Positions 7,791-16,485 of a stretch of DNA of 64,000 bases are shown here, one piece after another (position 1 is the stretch's first letter; each line of letters begins with the position of its first letter). The notes beneath the pieces are model-generated. The model worked only from the letters and a program-made list of their open reading frames with translations, did no database searches and was not told the DNA's origin. Location of the stretch: assembly GCA_964442075.1 (NCBI GenBank), contig CAYTWH010000012.1, forward strand, positions 1 to 64,000. The letters run 5' to 3'. Origin of the DNA: CAYTAU01 sp964442075 (GTDB lineage Bacteria; Bacteroidota; Bacteroidia; Bacteroidales; CAYTAU01). Made by a program: the position numbers and the translations under genes.

Positions 7791-9152
7791 TTATTTATTT
7801 TTTAAATTTCTTGAAAAGCTAAATTTACTTGTATTAACGTTAATAGATGCTATTTCTCCATTATTATTGTATTCTTTATCCCACATAACTTTTTTCCCGG
7901 TTAGTTTACCATATCCCTTTAATCCTGTTTCTGCAACATCCCAAAATGTCAGTTTATTATTATGTTGTGATGATTGCTTCTCTTTAATACTCATATCAAT
8001 GTTGTCTAAAATTGAGTTTAAATAATTATCATTGTTTAATTCTCCTGACATCATTGATATATTTTTAGGGCTAATATATGATACATTTAGTTTATTGTCG
8101 GATAATATATTGTTCTCTGCAATTGTGTTTTTATTAATAAGACCTGCCGTTTGTATATCTTTATTTGATTTTATAATTAAGTCTTCATTATCGCCTGTTG
8201 AATATTTTGATATCCCGATTATAATGTCAGAAATAAAAATTGCTTTTTGTGGGTCAACATATTGATATCGATTTGTTTTTTTATTGTTATCTTTTGATGT
8301 GCTTTTAGATACAATTGAAGGTGTTTCTGTTTTAATAATTGAAAAGTTTTCTTTTGAGGAAGAATAAACCTCTTTTACGTTTTTATTATTGGCAATATTT
8401 CTATTATTTTTTAATATTTTAACGCTCTCATTATTCCCAATATTAAGGAAAATAGCTACTACTAGAAATATCGCAGCTACATTGGCAATAATTTGATAAA
8501 TTGTATTTCTGCTTTTTCTTTTGCCAATAAAATATTTTTTAAGTTTTGTTTTATCTTCAAAAATGACAGAGTTTTCAGCTTGCAAAACAGTTTTTTGGAA
8601 TAATATAAAATCTTTTTCTTTTTCGGGATTTAAACTTATATATTTATTAAAAATCAGAGATTCTTCTGTTGACAAACCTCCTTCAATCACTGCTATCGCA
8701 CACTCATCAAAGTTTTTGTCAGTAATAATGAAATATTTTTCTGTTCTTTTTAACTCCGATTTTTCATTATATTGAATTTTTGCATCCTCATGCAATATTG
8801 TTTTTTTATAAAATTCGAAATCAATCTTTTTAGTTTGATTTATATCAATATATTTATCAAATGTTTCTTCTTCTTGTTTGCTTAGATCTCCTTCAATTTT
8901 TGCAATACAGCAATTTTCAAAATTTTCTTTTGTAATAATAAAATCATTTACATTTTTCTTTAAAGAAAATTTCAAATCAATATCAATATTATTTTCAGGT
9001 AATTTTTCAAGATTAATAAAAGTATAAAATTCTTCTTCCAGATCAGGGTTTAGAGAAATAAAAGCCATAAGATTTTCTATTTGATTTTCAGAAAGTTTCC
9101 CATCCGAATAATCAACAAAAAATATTTCGTAATTATTTCTATTAATTTTCAT
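7791..9152 (-). CDS. Membrane anti-sigma factor with three N-terminal repeats
   Basis: 453 aa, starts directly after the sigma-factor stop (0 bp gap), the usual place for the cognate anti-sigma factor. The cytoplasmic part seems to hold three copies of a module of about 65-70 residues, each with a motif like (Y/E)xG(K/D/G)LS and a following acidic helix. The motif copies are at YSDGKLS near residue 15, IEGDLS near 86 and IEGGLS near 156. Copies two and three are clearly similar (F-IIT-NF--C-IA-IEG-LS). One membrane segment lies at about 219-238. The Asn/Ser/Lys-rich periplasmic part has no domain I know. It lacks the His/Cys zinc set of ZAS-type anti-sigma factors. It probably holds the sigma factor at the membrane until an envelope signal is sensed. 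Confidence 0.75.
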   Translation of the reverse strand: MKINRNNYEIFFVDYSDGKLSENQIENLMAFISLNPDLEEEFYTFINLEKLPENNIDIDLKFSLKKNVNDFIITKENFENCCIAKIEGDLSKQEEETFDKYIDINQTKKIDFEFYKKTILHEDAKIQYNEKSELKRTEKYFIITDKNFDECAIAVIEGGLSTEESLIFNKYISLNPEKEKDFILFQKTVLQAENSVIFEDKTKLKKYFIGKRKSRNTIYQIIANVAAIFLVVAIFLNIGNNESVKILKNNRNIANNKNVKEVYSSSKENFSIIKTETPSIVSKSTSKDNNKKTNRYQYVDPQKAIFISDIIIGISKYSTGDNEDLIIKSNKDIQTAGLINKNTIAENNILSDNKLNVSYISPKNISMMSGELNNDNYLNSILDNIDMSIKEKQSSQHNNKLTFWDVAETGLKGYGKLTGKKVMWDKEYNNNGEIASINVNTSKFSFSRNLKNK

Positions 9153-9638
9153 TTAAATTACTTTTTCTAAAGACCCAATATATTCTTTTAAAAACATTCT
9201 AGCTCTATATATATATACTTTTACCTGAGACTCGTTTAAATTTGTAATACCTGCAATTTCTTTATATGAATACCCCTCATAATCTCTTAATAATAAAACA
9301 GAACGCTGAATGTCATTTAATTTTTTAATTCCCTCGTTTAATATTTCCTTTAAATCACTATACTGCTCGTTATGTGAATAATCTATTGTTTTTGCCGTTT
9401 CAAAGTTAACTTGTCTTTTCTCTTTTCTAATAACATCAATCATTGTATGATAAGCAGTTGTGAAAATGTAAGATTTTGATTTAAGAAAATTAACATTATC
9501 AACATTTATCCAGAGTTTTTCAAAAGTATCCTGTATTATATCTTTGGCCTTATCTTCATCTTTGATATTTTTTAAGATAAACCGATATACTCTGTCTGAA
9601 TATAAATCAACACACTTATTGTATTCTTCAACTTTCAT
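9153..9638 (-). CDS. ECF-type RNA polymerase sigma-70 factor
   Basis: 161 aa, normal ECF length. Region 2 is seen at residues 7-50 (VYRFILKNIKDEDKAKDIIQ then DTFEKLWIN). Region 4 follows near 105-155, with helix-turn-helix YSYKEIAGITNLNESQVKVY and the RAR segment. It directs RNA polymerase to a small promoter set. The likely recognition sequence, TGTAAC-N16/17-CGTCTT, lies before this gene itself, before the barrel gene at 6925-7725 and before the M16 peptidase gene at 40309-43131. Activity is expected to be limited by the membrane protein encoded immediately downstream. Confidence 0.95.
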   Translation of the reverse strand: MKVEEYNKCVDLYSDRVYRFILKNIKDEDKAKDIIQDTFEKLWINVDNVNFLKSKSYIFTTAYHTMIDVIRKEKRQVNFETAKTIDYSHNEQYSDLKEILNEGIKKLNDIQRSVLLLRDYEGYSYKEIAGITNLNESQVKVYIYRARMFLKEYIGSLEKVI

Positions 9639-9660
9639 TTAAAAAGAGAAAATTTTATTA

Positions 9661-9689
9661 TAAGACGAATTTATTTAAAAAAAGTTACA
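9661..9689 (-). promoter_or_regulatory. ECF-type autoregulatory promoter of the sigma/anti-sigma operon
   Basis: Minus strand: TGTAAC (9689-9684), 16-bp spacer, CGTCTTA (9667-9661), about 22 bp before the sigma ATG at 9638. Spacing and both boxes agree with the sites at 7755-7784 and 43231-43259. The flanks also match the M16 site (TTGTAACTTTTTT and ATTCGTCTT). Confidence 0.65.
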
Positions 9690-9824
9690 ATTAAAAATAA
9701 ACGTTTAAAACTCCTGCCAAATAAGAGCTTACAAAAATAGCAATAAAAATTAATAAAAATCTATTAAATAAATTTTTGATGAAGACATAATAAGTATTAT
9801 ATTTATTTTTTTTTTGAAAATTGT

Positions 9825-10952
9825 ATGGTTAAAAAGAAAAAAACTTATTTAGATTATGTCTTTACACTTTATTCTGCAATGCAGGAGGATAATTTAGGAC
9901 ATATTTACAGGGGTAAATTTACACAGGAAATAACTGATGGAATTTTGTCTTTGACCGAAACAAATCTGCAAAAAGAAGAAGAATCACCCAAAATTAAGAA
10001 ACGAGTTTATGCTATTATGGTTGAATGCCTACAAAATATCACTAGGCATCAAGACGACATAAGTGATAGTTCGCCAGAAAATTATGGGTTATTTGTTATT
10101 CAAAAACAAGAATCAAAATACTTTATTACTACAGGAAATTTAATTGAAAATCAAAATATTGCAAATATTAAGAATTTAATTCAAAAAATTAATAGCCTTG
10201 AAAAAGAAGAATTAAAAGAATATTACAAAAAAGTACTTATAGAAGGATCGCTATCAAGCAAAGGAGGTGCCGGACTTGGATTAATTGATATGGCAAGAAA
10301 GTCGGGAAATAAACTCAGGTATGAGTTTAAACCTATTGCCAATAAATTTTCATATTTTTATCTGCATACTATACCATCTCTGCCAGATTTAGAAGAAACA
10401 ATTGCTTCGGGCGAAGATTCATTAGAGAACATTATGAAAATTCATAATGTACTTAATGATGAAAATATTTTATTAGTATTTAATGGGATTTTTAATCAGG
10501 AAAGCATGATTAATCTCCTATCAACTATTCAGGGGCAAATGTCGGGTTCTGAAACCCTTAAGAAAAAAGTGTTTTATATAATTGTTGAGATGTTGCAAAA
10601 CATTGTTAAACATGCTGACAAACGAAAAGAAGATTTTAGTGGAAGCCCCGGATTATTTTTTATTTCAGAAAAACAAAACCAATATATTATTACAACAGGA
10701 AATTACATATTAAATAACAAAATAGAGTCCCTTAAAAATAATATTGAAAAAATCAATAATCTTAGTAAACCTGAACTTGAAAAGTATTATAACGACTTAT
10801 TGTTAGATTTTGAAAAAGAAGGCGACAGCAAAAAAACAGGTCTTGGAATTATTGATATTAGAATAAAAAGTGGCAATAAAATAATCTACAGTTTTGATAA
10901 AATAGATAACCAATTTTCTTTCTTTACCTTACAAACAGACATTGTAATTTAG
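9825..10952 (+). CDS. SiaB-family protein kinase with two fused ATPase domains
   Basis: 375 aa, about twice the usual length of SiaB-type (DUF6272) GHKL-fold kinases. Domain 1 spans about residues 5-185 and domain 2 about 195-375. Each has its own N-box (ECLQNITRH at 67, EMLQNIVKH at 255) and glycine box (GGAGLGLIDMA at 147, KTGLGIIDI at 337). The two halves are clearly homologous over their whole length. In Pseudomonas, SiaB phosphorylates SiaC and so switches a diguanylate cyclase. Here the next gene, 2 bp downstream, encodes a SiaC-like protein, so the substrate pairing is likely kept. No signal peptide or membrane segment is seen, so the protein is cytoplasmic. It is transcribed away from the ECF sigma gene. 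Confidence 0.85.
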   Translation: MVKKKKTYLDYVFTLYSAMQEDNLGHIYRGKFTQEITDGILSLTETNLQKEEESPKIKKRVYAIMVECLQNITRHQDDISDSSPENYGLFVIQKQESKYFITTGNLIENQNIANIKNLIQKINSLEKEELKEYYKKVLIEGSLSSKGGAGLGLIDMARKSGNKLRYEFKPIANKFSYFYLHTIPSLPDLEETIASGEDSLENIMKIHNVLNDENILLVFNGIFNQESMINLLSTIQGQMSGSETLKKKVFYIIVEMLQNIVKHADKRKEDFSGSPGLFFISEKQNQYIITTGNYILNNKIESLKNNIEKINNLSKPELEKYYNDLLLDFEKEGDSKKTGLGIIDIRIKSGNKIIYSFDKIDNQFSFFTLQTDIVI

Positions 10953-10954
10953 CT

Positions 10955-11326
10955 ATGGAGCCATTGTTAATACAAACTACTGAAGATACTCCAGAAATAA
11001 TACTTAATTCTACAGAAGAAAATTTTTTAATCTCCGAAAGGTCACTTCCTGAAAATGCAATTGAATTTTATGAACCTATAATAAATTGGATAAATAATTA
11101 TATCCAAAATCCAAATAATAAAACCCTTTTTAATTTTAAGCTTGAATATTTCAATACAGCATCAGCTAAACAAATTGCAAAAATATTATTACTTCTTGAA
11201 AAGCTATCCAAGACAAAAGATGTACTTATTTGTTGGCATTACAATAAAGAAGATACAGACATGTATGCTTCGGGAACTCGTTTTTCAAAGTTAATAAATA
11301 TACCTTTTAAATTTATTGAATATTAA
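10955..11326 (+). CDS. SiaC-like regulatory phosphoprotein (DUF1987)
   Basis: 123 aa, one DUF1987 domain. The conserved core FKLEYFNTASAKQI (residues 61-74) contains Thr68, which falls in the motif where SiaC is phosphorylated. The later WHYNKEDTDMYASGTRF matches the family signature W-Y---D--M---G--F. It follows the SiaB-like kinase gene by 2 bp and is the expected substrate. The phosphatase (SiaA) and cyclase (SiaD) partners are not in the window. The gene overlaps the convergent pyruvate kinase gene by 4 bp at their ends. Confidence 0.85.
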   Translation: MEPLLIQTTEDTPEIILNSTEENFLISERSLPENAIEFYEPIINWINNYIQNPNNKTLFNFKLEYFNTASAKQIAKILLLLEKLSKTKDVLICWHYNKEDTDMYASGTRFSKLINIPFKFIEY

Positions 11327-12750
11327 ACATAACTAAGTTTCAACATATTAGTTTGACCTCTTTCAAACAAAGGAGTACTGCCAACATGAACAATAACATC
11401 TCCATCTTTTATTAAACCACCTTCTTTCAAAAAATTAATTGTATATTTAATTGCCTCATCAATATCTGTAAATTTATCAAAACTATATGCTCTTAATCCC
11501 CATATCAACGACATTTTACATAATTGTTCATTGTTGCCCGTAAACGCAAACACATGTGCCTTTGGGCGATAACTTGAAATTTTAATTGGTGTATACCCTG
11601 AATAAGTAAATGCAACTATAGCACTGGCATTAGATTGTTCTGCTAATTTACACGCTGCACTACATATAGAATCCGGCATAAATGTTTGTGTAAAATCAAT
11701 TGACTGGTGTTCTCTGTAAAAATTATATCCATTATCTTCGGTATGTTTAATAATGCTTTGCATACTATTTATAACTCCTACTGGATACTTTCCAACAGAG
11801 GTTTCTCCACTTAACATTAATGCATCAGCACCATCAATCACTGCATTTGCTACATCATTCGCCTCTGCTCTGGTAGGCCTGAAATTTGTAATCATGCTTT
11901 CCATCATTTGTGTAGCAATTATAACTGGTTTTGAAGCCTGAATACATTTCTTAACTAGCATTTTCTGAATTATAGGTACTTGATCAAAAGGAACTTCAAC
12001 ACCAAGATCACCACGTGCAACCATAATACCATCTGTAAGGTCAATTATATTGTCAATTTCTTTTAATGCTTCTGGTTTTTCAATTTTTGCAATTACTCGT
12101 GTATGTTTACGATATTTTTTAATGATCTCTTTAATATCAACAATATCCGTAACGCTTCTTACAAAAGAAAGAGCTACCCAATTAACATTATGTTCTAAAG
12201 CAAAATTAACATCTGCAATATCTTTTTCTGTTAAACTTGGCATTGATATTTTTGTGCTGGGCAAATTAACTCCTTTTTTCGATGACAAAATTCCCCCGTA
12301 AATAACTTTTGCTTTAACTATATCTTTGTTATTAGTATGAATAACTTCTAATTTTAATTTTCCATCATCAATTAAAATAAAATCGCCAACAGAAACATCG
12401 CTTGCAAAACTTTTATAACTAAGATAAACTTTCTCTTTTGTTCCTGTACATTCTTCGTTTACAAATAATATTTCATCACCTTGATTAATTTCTACTCCAT
12501 TATTTTCAACATCTCCAATACGAATTTTTGGTCCTTGTAAATCTGCCAGTAGAGCTATGTTCGTTTTTAACTTTTTATTTAATATCTGAACATTTTCAAT
12601 AACTTTTAAATGGTCTTCATAGCTTCCATGAGAAAAATTAAGCCTGCATACATCTATCCCTTCATGTATCATTTTTTCTAATACTTCTATTGAAGCAGAT
12701 GCAGGACCAATTGTTGCAATAATTTTTGTTTGAGAACGATAATTAATCAT
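11323..12750 (-). CDS. pyk: Pyruvate kinase
   Basis: 475 aa, full length. It converts phosphoenolpyruvate and ADP to pyruvate and ATP at the end of glycolysis. The N-terminus TKIIATIGPAS and VCRLNFSHGSYEDH, the active-site stretch VIAKIEKPEAL with DGIMVARGDLGVEVP, and TQMMESM followed by PTRAEANDVANAV are all present. A complete C-terminal domain follows. It is not in an obvious operon: the neighbour on the left is convergent, and the next minus-strand gene on the right is 160 bp away. Confidence 0.98.
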   Translation of the reverse strand: MINYRSQTKIIATIGPASASIEVLEKMIHEGIDVCRLNFSHGSYEDHLKVIENVQILNKKLKTNIALLADLQGPKIRIGDVENNGVEINQGDEILFVNEECTGTKEKVYLSYKSFASDVSVGDFILIDDGKLKLEVIHTNNKDIVKAKVIYGGILSSKKGVNLPSTKISMPSLTEKDIADVNFALEHNVNWVALSFVRSVTDIVDIKEIIKKYRKHTRVIAKIEKPEALKEIDNIIDLTDGIMVARGDLGVEVPFDQVPIIQKMLVKKCIQASKPVIIATQMMESMITNFRPTRAEANDVANAVIDGADALMLSGETSVGKYPVGVINSMQSIIKHTEDNGYNFYREHQSIDFTQTFMPDSICSAACKLAEQSNASAIVAFTYSGYTPIKISSYRPKAHVFAFTGNNEQLCKMSLIWGLRAYSFDKFTDIDEAIKYTINFLKEGGLIKDGDVIVHVGSTPLFERGQTNMLKLSYV

Positions 12751-12909
12751 AATTAGTCATTATTATTGGTTAATAATTTAGTAAAATATTATATTCTTTT
12801 GAATTTGCTGGAAATAGGAAGAGAATAGATAATATACAAAATTGATATTTTAGCAATGAATTAATAAAATTCAACATGTAATAAATTAATCTTATTATAC
12901 TAATTATGG

Positions 12910-13992
12910 TTACTGATTGTTCTTGCTTTCAGTATTTTTAATTTGATTAGGTTCTTCAAAATACACCAAAGACAGATCAATAAAATTCATACGATTTGTA
13001 TAAAAATTTTGAACATTAGAGCGCATAAGGTTATAAATCTCTGAAACAATATCTTCTTCAGATTGATTTAAAATATAAATTGGAGGATTACTTTCAAATT
13101 CCTTAATATGTTTTTCTAAAAACTCTGGCACATATTTACTTGGCAAACCTGCAATAATATCCAGTTTACCTGCTTCAAACATATTTAACTCTTTTCGTAT
13201 AGAGCCAACAAAAGTTATGTTAACAGTATCTATGTATGGCAATTGAATATCATTTTTACCCATTTTATAATAGTTCGGGTTTTTAATAAGAGATAAAGTT
13301 GTGTAATTTTTGGAAAAACCATTAATATAAAACGGGCCACTGCCAACATGATTTTTTATTTCATATTTTTCAATACCTTCTTTAGGTAATGCTGCAGCTG
13401 CAGGATTTGCTAAAAAATAAATAAATAAAGGGTTTGGCGACTTTAGAGTCAGTTGCAATGTATAATCATCAATTATCTTTATCCCTGATATTTGATTATC
13501 TGAATTTTCATTACTGCTTTCATAATATTCTTTTGCTCCTTCAATCTTATCTAATGTTCCATAAAAGTTCACATTATTTTCAGATTGCGTACAAAGCAAA
13601 TAAAATGAAAAATAAAAATCATTAGCGGTAACATTCCTGCCTTTGCCATCATCAAAACACTTATCATTATGAAAATACACATTTTTTCTGAGAAAAAATG
13701 TATATACCATACCTGATGTATCAATTTCCCATCTTTCGGCAATAGCCGGAACAACAGAAAGTGTTTTTGGTTCATATTTCACTAAGCCCTCAAATATTTG
13801 CGAAATAATTTGAGAAGACACAATGTCATTTGTTGCCTGTGGATAAATTGTTTTACAAAAATCAGGTTCATTTATTCTTAAAACAGTTTTTTCATTATCA
13901 TTATAAGAGAATTCTGTTTCAAAATTTTCTTTACAGGCATTAAATAAAACAGCAAAAACAATCAAACAAAAATATATTTTCCTCATATTCAT
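12910..13992 (-). CDS. Shortened oligopeptide-binding lipoprotein (SBP family 5)
   Basis: 360 aa. Lipoprotein signal with Cys20 (AVLFNAC), then the start of an SBP_bac_5/OppA fold: PDFCKTIYPQATND, IFEGLVKYEP, AERWEI, YTFFLRKNVYFHND, NHVGSGPFYI. Full-length relatives are usually 500-600 aa. From about residue 308 the text passes straight from the first-lobe end (FESNPPIYIL) to what looks like the usual C-terminal tail (EIYNLMRSNVQNF...MNFIDLSLVYF). This suggests an in-frame loss of roughly 150-200 residues covering much of lobe II. No permease or ATPase genes are nearby. It may be a degraded binding protein or one with a new role; peptide binding in the normal way is doubtful. Confidence 0.75.
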   Translation of the reverse strand: MNMRKIYFCLIVFAVLFNACKENFETEFSYNDNEKTVLRINEPDFCKTIYPQATNDIVSSQIISQIFEGLVKYEPKTLSVVPAIAERWEIDTSGMVYTFFLRKNVYFHNDKCFDDGKGRNVTANDFYFSFYLLCTQSENNVNFYGTLDKIEGAKEYYESSNENSDNQISGIKIIDDYTLQLTLKSPNPLFIYFLANPAAAALPKEGIEKYEIKNHVGSGPFYINGFSKNYTTLSLIKNPNYYKMGKNDIQLPYIDTVNITFVGSIRKELNMFEAGKLDIIAGLPSKYVPEFLEKHIKEFESNPPIYILNQSEEDIVSEIYNLMRSNVQNFYTNRMNFIDLSLVYFEEPNQIKNTESKNNQ

Positions 13993-14250
13993 CCAATTAC
14001 TTCCAGATTTTCAATAAAAAAATGATTGGTTAAAATAATAATAATATATTATAATTCTACTATAATTCACGTTTTTTATTGACAAATAAAAAATAATTTA
14101 ATATTATCAACAATTTATATGGCTGTATTTGTTGGCGTTACGACATTTCGATTGTAATATCAAAATAAATGTTTTGTTATTTAAATTTAAAATAATAAAT
14201 TCGTTGTTTGATATTTTAAAGTAAAACCTAAATAAAATTTATTCAATAAA

Positions 14251-15039
14251 ATGAAAAAACAGTTTCTTTTATTTCTTTTATTGTTTTTATTATCAGTATT
14301 TTCATTTGGAAATGTTGTAACACTTGATGGTATTTTTCAAGGAAAGAATTTATATGTAATGAATCCATTTTCTTCATCGGGGGTTGGTTTTTGCGTTTAT
14401 GAAGTAAAAGTTAATGGTCAGGTTACTACCGATGAGATTAATTCCAGTGCTTTTGAAATTGATTTATCATTATATCAATTAAAACTTGGAGATAAATTAG
14501 AGGTAGTTATTAAACACAAAGAAAATTGCAAGCCAAAAGTCCTAAATCCTGAAGTTTTAAAACCTAAAAGTACATTTAAAACAGTTTCTATTGAGGTTTC
14601 TAAAGATGGTTATATCAAATGGACAACATCAGGAGAAGCGGGGAAATTACCTTTTGATGTGCAACAATACAGATGGAATAAGTGGATTAAAGTAGGAACT
14701 GTTAAGGGCAATGGAACTCCAGGAAGTAATTCTTATAAGCTTAAAGTAAGTCCACATTCAGGAAACAATCGTTTTAGAGTAAGGCAAATTGATTATACTA
14801 AAAGGGCAAATTATTCTACAGACGCAAATTTCCGTTCAATGAGTCCTTCTGTTACATTTGAGCCAAAAAAAGCTACTACTATAATTAATTTTAGCAATGA
14901 AACTCAATATGAGGTTTATGATTATTATGGAAATATTGTATTAAAAGGAGTTGGGAAAAATATTGACATTTCGAAATTGGCAAAAGGAGATTATTTCCTC
15001 AACTTTGATAACACTATGGATACCTTTAAAAAGAAATAA
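14251..15039 (+). CDS. Secreted protein with a short T9SS-like C-terminal tail
   Basis: 262 aa with a signal peptide (hydrophobic residues 4-18, ending SFGN). The middle has beta-rich sequence without a domain I recognise. The last 45 residues (YEVYDYYGNIVLKGVGKN, then IDISKLAKGDYFLNFDN) follow the type-A sorting-domain pattern: a VYD-x-G strand, then DIS-L-KG-Y. It lacks the usual YPNP start, so it is a degenerate or short form. It is transcribed alone, with its own strong terminator 19 bp past the stop. Export by T9SS is inferred, and the function is unknown. Confidence 0.6.
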   Translation: MKKQFLLFLLLFLLSVFSFGNVVTLDGIFQGKNLYVMNPFSSSGVGFCVYEVKVNGQVTTDEINSSAFEIDLSLYQLKLGDKLEVVIKHKENCKPKVLNPEVLKPKSTFKTVSIEVSKDGYIKWTTSGEAGKLPFDVQQYRWNKWIKVGTVKGNGTPGSNSYKLKVSPHSGNNRFRVRQIDYTKRANYSTDANFRSMSPSVTFEPKKATTIINFSNETQYEVYDYYGNIVLKGVGKNIDISKLAKGDYFLNFDNTMDTFKKK

Positions 15040-15057
15040 TACTTTTAAATATATACT

Positions 15058-15080
15058 AAGCCCCTTTTGGGGCTTTTTTT
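15058..15080 (+). terminator. Rho-independent terminator after the secreted-protein gene
   Basis: Stem AAGCCCC/GGGGCTT (15058-15064 with 15069-15075), loop TTTT, then a T run to 15080. It touches the last codon of the convergent glycosyltransferase gene. Confidence 0.9.
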
Positions 15081-16203
15081 ATGCCTTGATTTTCCTGTTC
15101 TTCCAATAATAAGGCATAAAATTACCAATAACTCCAATAAAACTTATATATATAAAGTACAGAGTTTGTAATGGTAAAAACATGAATAACAATTTATTTT
15201 TATCATAAAAGCCCGCAGAACTACTTAAAAAAGTAAAATCAATAAGTGATTTACTGCCAAAAAGTGCTAAAAACATAAATAAAAATCTGAAATCAAAGAT
15301 GCTAAAGATTAATAGAAGCAATAGAAAAATATTAGTTAACAGAATAATAATTGCAATATAAATAGTGAAAAAATCTTTGTATACTTTACTCTTAGAAGTC
15401 CATCTAATTCTTTGATAAATAAAATCTTTAAGAGATTCCATAGCCCTTGTTGTTACTATTGCATTTTGTGATTTTAAAAAGGCAATTTTACCGTTATATG
15501 ATTTTTTTATTTTATGAAGAAGAAATACATCATCACCAGAAGCAATATTTTTATTATCATTCATATTCATCTCTAAAAAAATATTCTTTTCAAACGCTAA
15601 ATTTGCACCATTACACATAATTGGCGACTTTAAGCCAACAGCACCGGCTCCTGAACTTACCAAACTCATAAACTCTAATGACTGAAAATCACCAAATAAT
15701 GAATTGCTTTTCATGGCAACCGGACCAATAATCATTTTTGGTTTTTGCTTTTCGTAAAATTCTACAATCGTAGATATCCATTCGGAATTAAATCTGCAAT
15801 CTGCATCCGTAGTAATAATCAGACTTCCCTTGGCATTTAATATTCCTTTTGATAAAGCATTTTTTTTACCCGTAACTGATTCCAATTGTAAAAGCTTAAT
15901 ATTATTATTTTTAAACAAATATTCTTCAACAATTTTTTGTGTATTATCTTCAGAATTATCATTAACAATAATAATTTCCAATAGTTCTTTTGAAACATCC
16001 TGATCTAAAATATCTCCTAATAAATTTCTAATATTTTTTTCCTCGTTTCTAACCGGGACTATTACTGATACTTTTGTTGATAAACTCCTATTCTGCTTTT
16101 TATATACAGTTATCTTCAACCAACCCAATAATAGCAACAATATTGTAGTAAAATAAATTACAGATATTGATATTACTATTACCCAAACTATTGAAATATA
16201 CAT
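15079..16203 (-). CDS. Membrane-bound family 2 glycosyltransferase
   Basis: 374 aa. It begins with one membrane segment (about residues 5-28) and carries a GT-A domain: VSVIVPVRNEEKNIRNLL, EIIIVNDNSEDNT, the metal-binding TTDADC, the acceptor-side SGDDVFLLHKI and the QRIRWTSK motif of processive GT2 enzymes. C-terminal membrane segments lie near residues 285-365. It transfers a sugar from an activated nucleotide donor at the cytoplasmic membrane face. Acceptor and sugar cannot be told. It has no glycan genes next to it and ends in the neighbour's terminator. Confidence 0.88.
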   Translation of the reverse strand: MYISIVWVIVISISVIYFTTILLLLLGWLKITVYKKQNRSLSTKVSVIVPVRNEEKNIRNLLGDILDQDVSKELLEIIIVNDNSEDNTQKIVEEYLFKNNNIKLLQLESVTGKKNALSKGILNAKGSLIITTDADCRFNSEWISTIVEFYEKQKPKMIIGPVAMKSNSLFGDFQSLEFMSLVSSGAGAVGLKSPIMCNGANLAFEKNIFLEMNMNDNKNIASGDDVFLLHKIKKSYNGKIAFLKSQNAIVTTRAMESLKDFIYQRIRWTSKSKVYKDFFTIYIAIIILLTNIFLLLLLIFSIFDFRFLFMFLALFGSKSLIDFTFLSSSAGFYDKNKLLFMFLPLQTLYFIYISFIGVIGNFMPYYWKNRKIKA

Positions 16204-16440
16204 TAGCTTATTTTCAAAAATATTTAAATGATAAAAATAATCTTTTTAATTTTATCACTTCAAAATTATTACTTTATAGGGACTTTTGATTAAAAAATTG
16301 CAGGAACTTATAAAAATGCTGTATTTTAGGAAAATTTGAAATTTTAAGATTTACAAAATATTAATTCCTCGTACTTTTGGTATAGGGTTATAATCATAAA
16401 ACGTGTCCCGAGGACTCGGTGATAATGTTTTGTCTTTGAT

Positions 16441-16471
16441 TCTTCCCCTTTGGGGAGGTTAGGAGGGGCTT
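16441..16471. repeat. Intergenic CCCCTTTGGGGAGG element
   Basis: The segment contains TCCCCTTTGGGGA (5-bp stem, 3-base loop) followed by GGTTAGGAGGGGC. It is GC-rich in an AT-rich spacer. From memory, close forms of this short sequence recur between genes in many Bacteroidota genomes. A TTG at 16450 would extend the next gene through it, which I reject. Confidence 0.5.
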
Positions 16472-16485
16472 TTACTATATTAATT

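Noticed and set aside
16450..16485. Longer start of the TrmN6-type methyltransferase
   Set aside because: It begins with TTG inside an intergenic repeat-like element, and the family signature begins right after the ATG at 16486.
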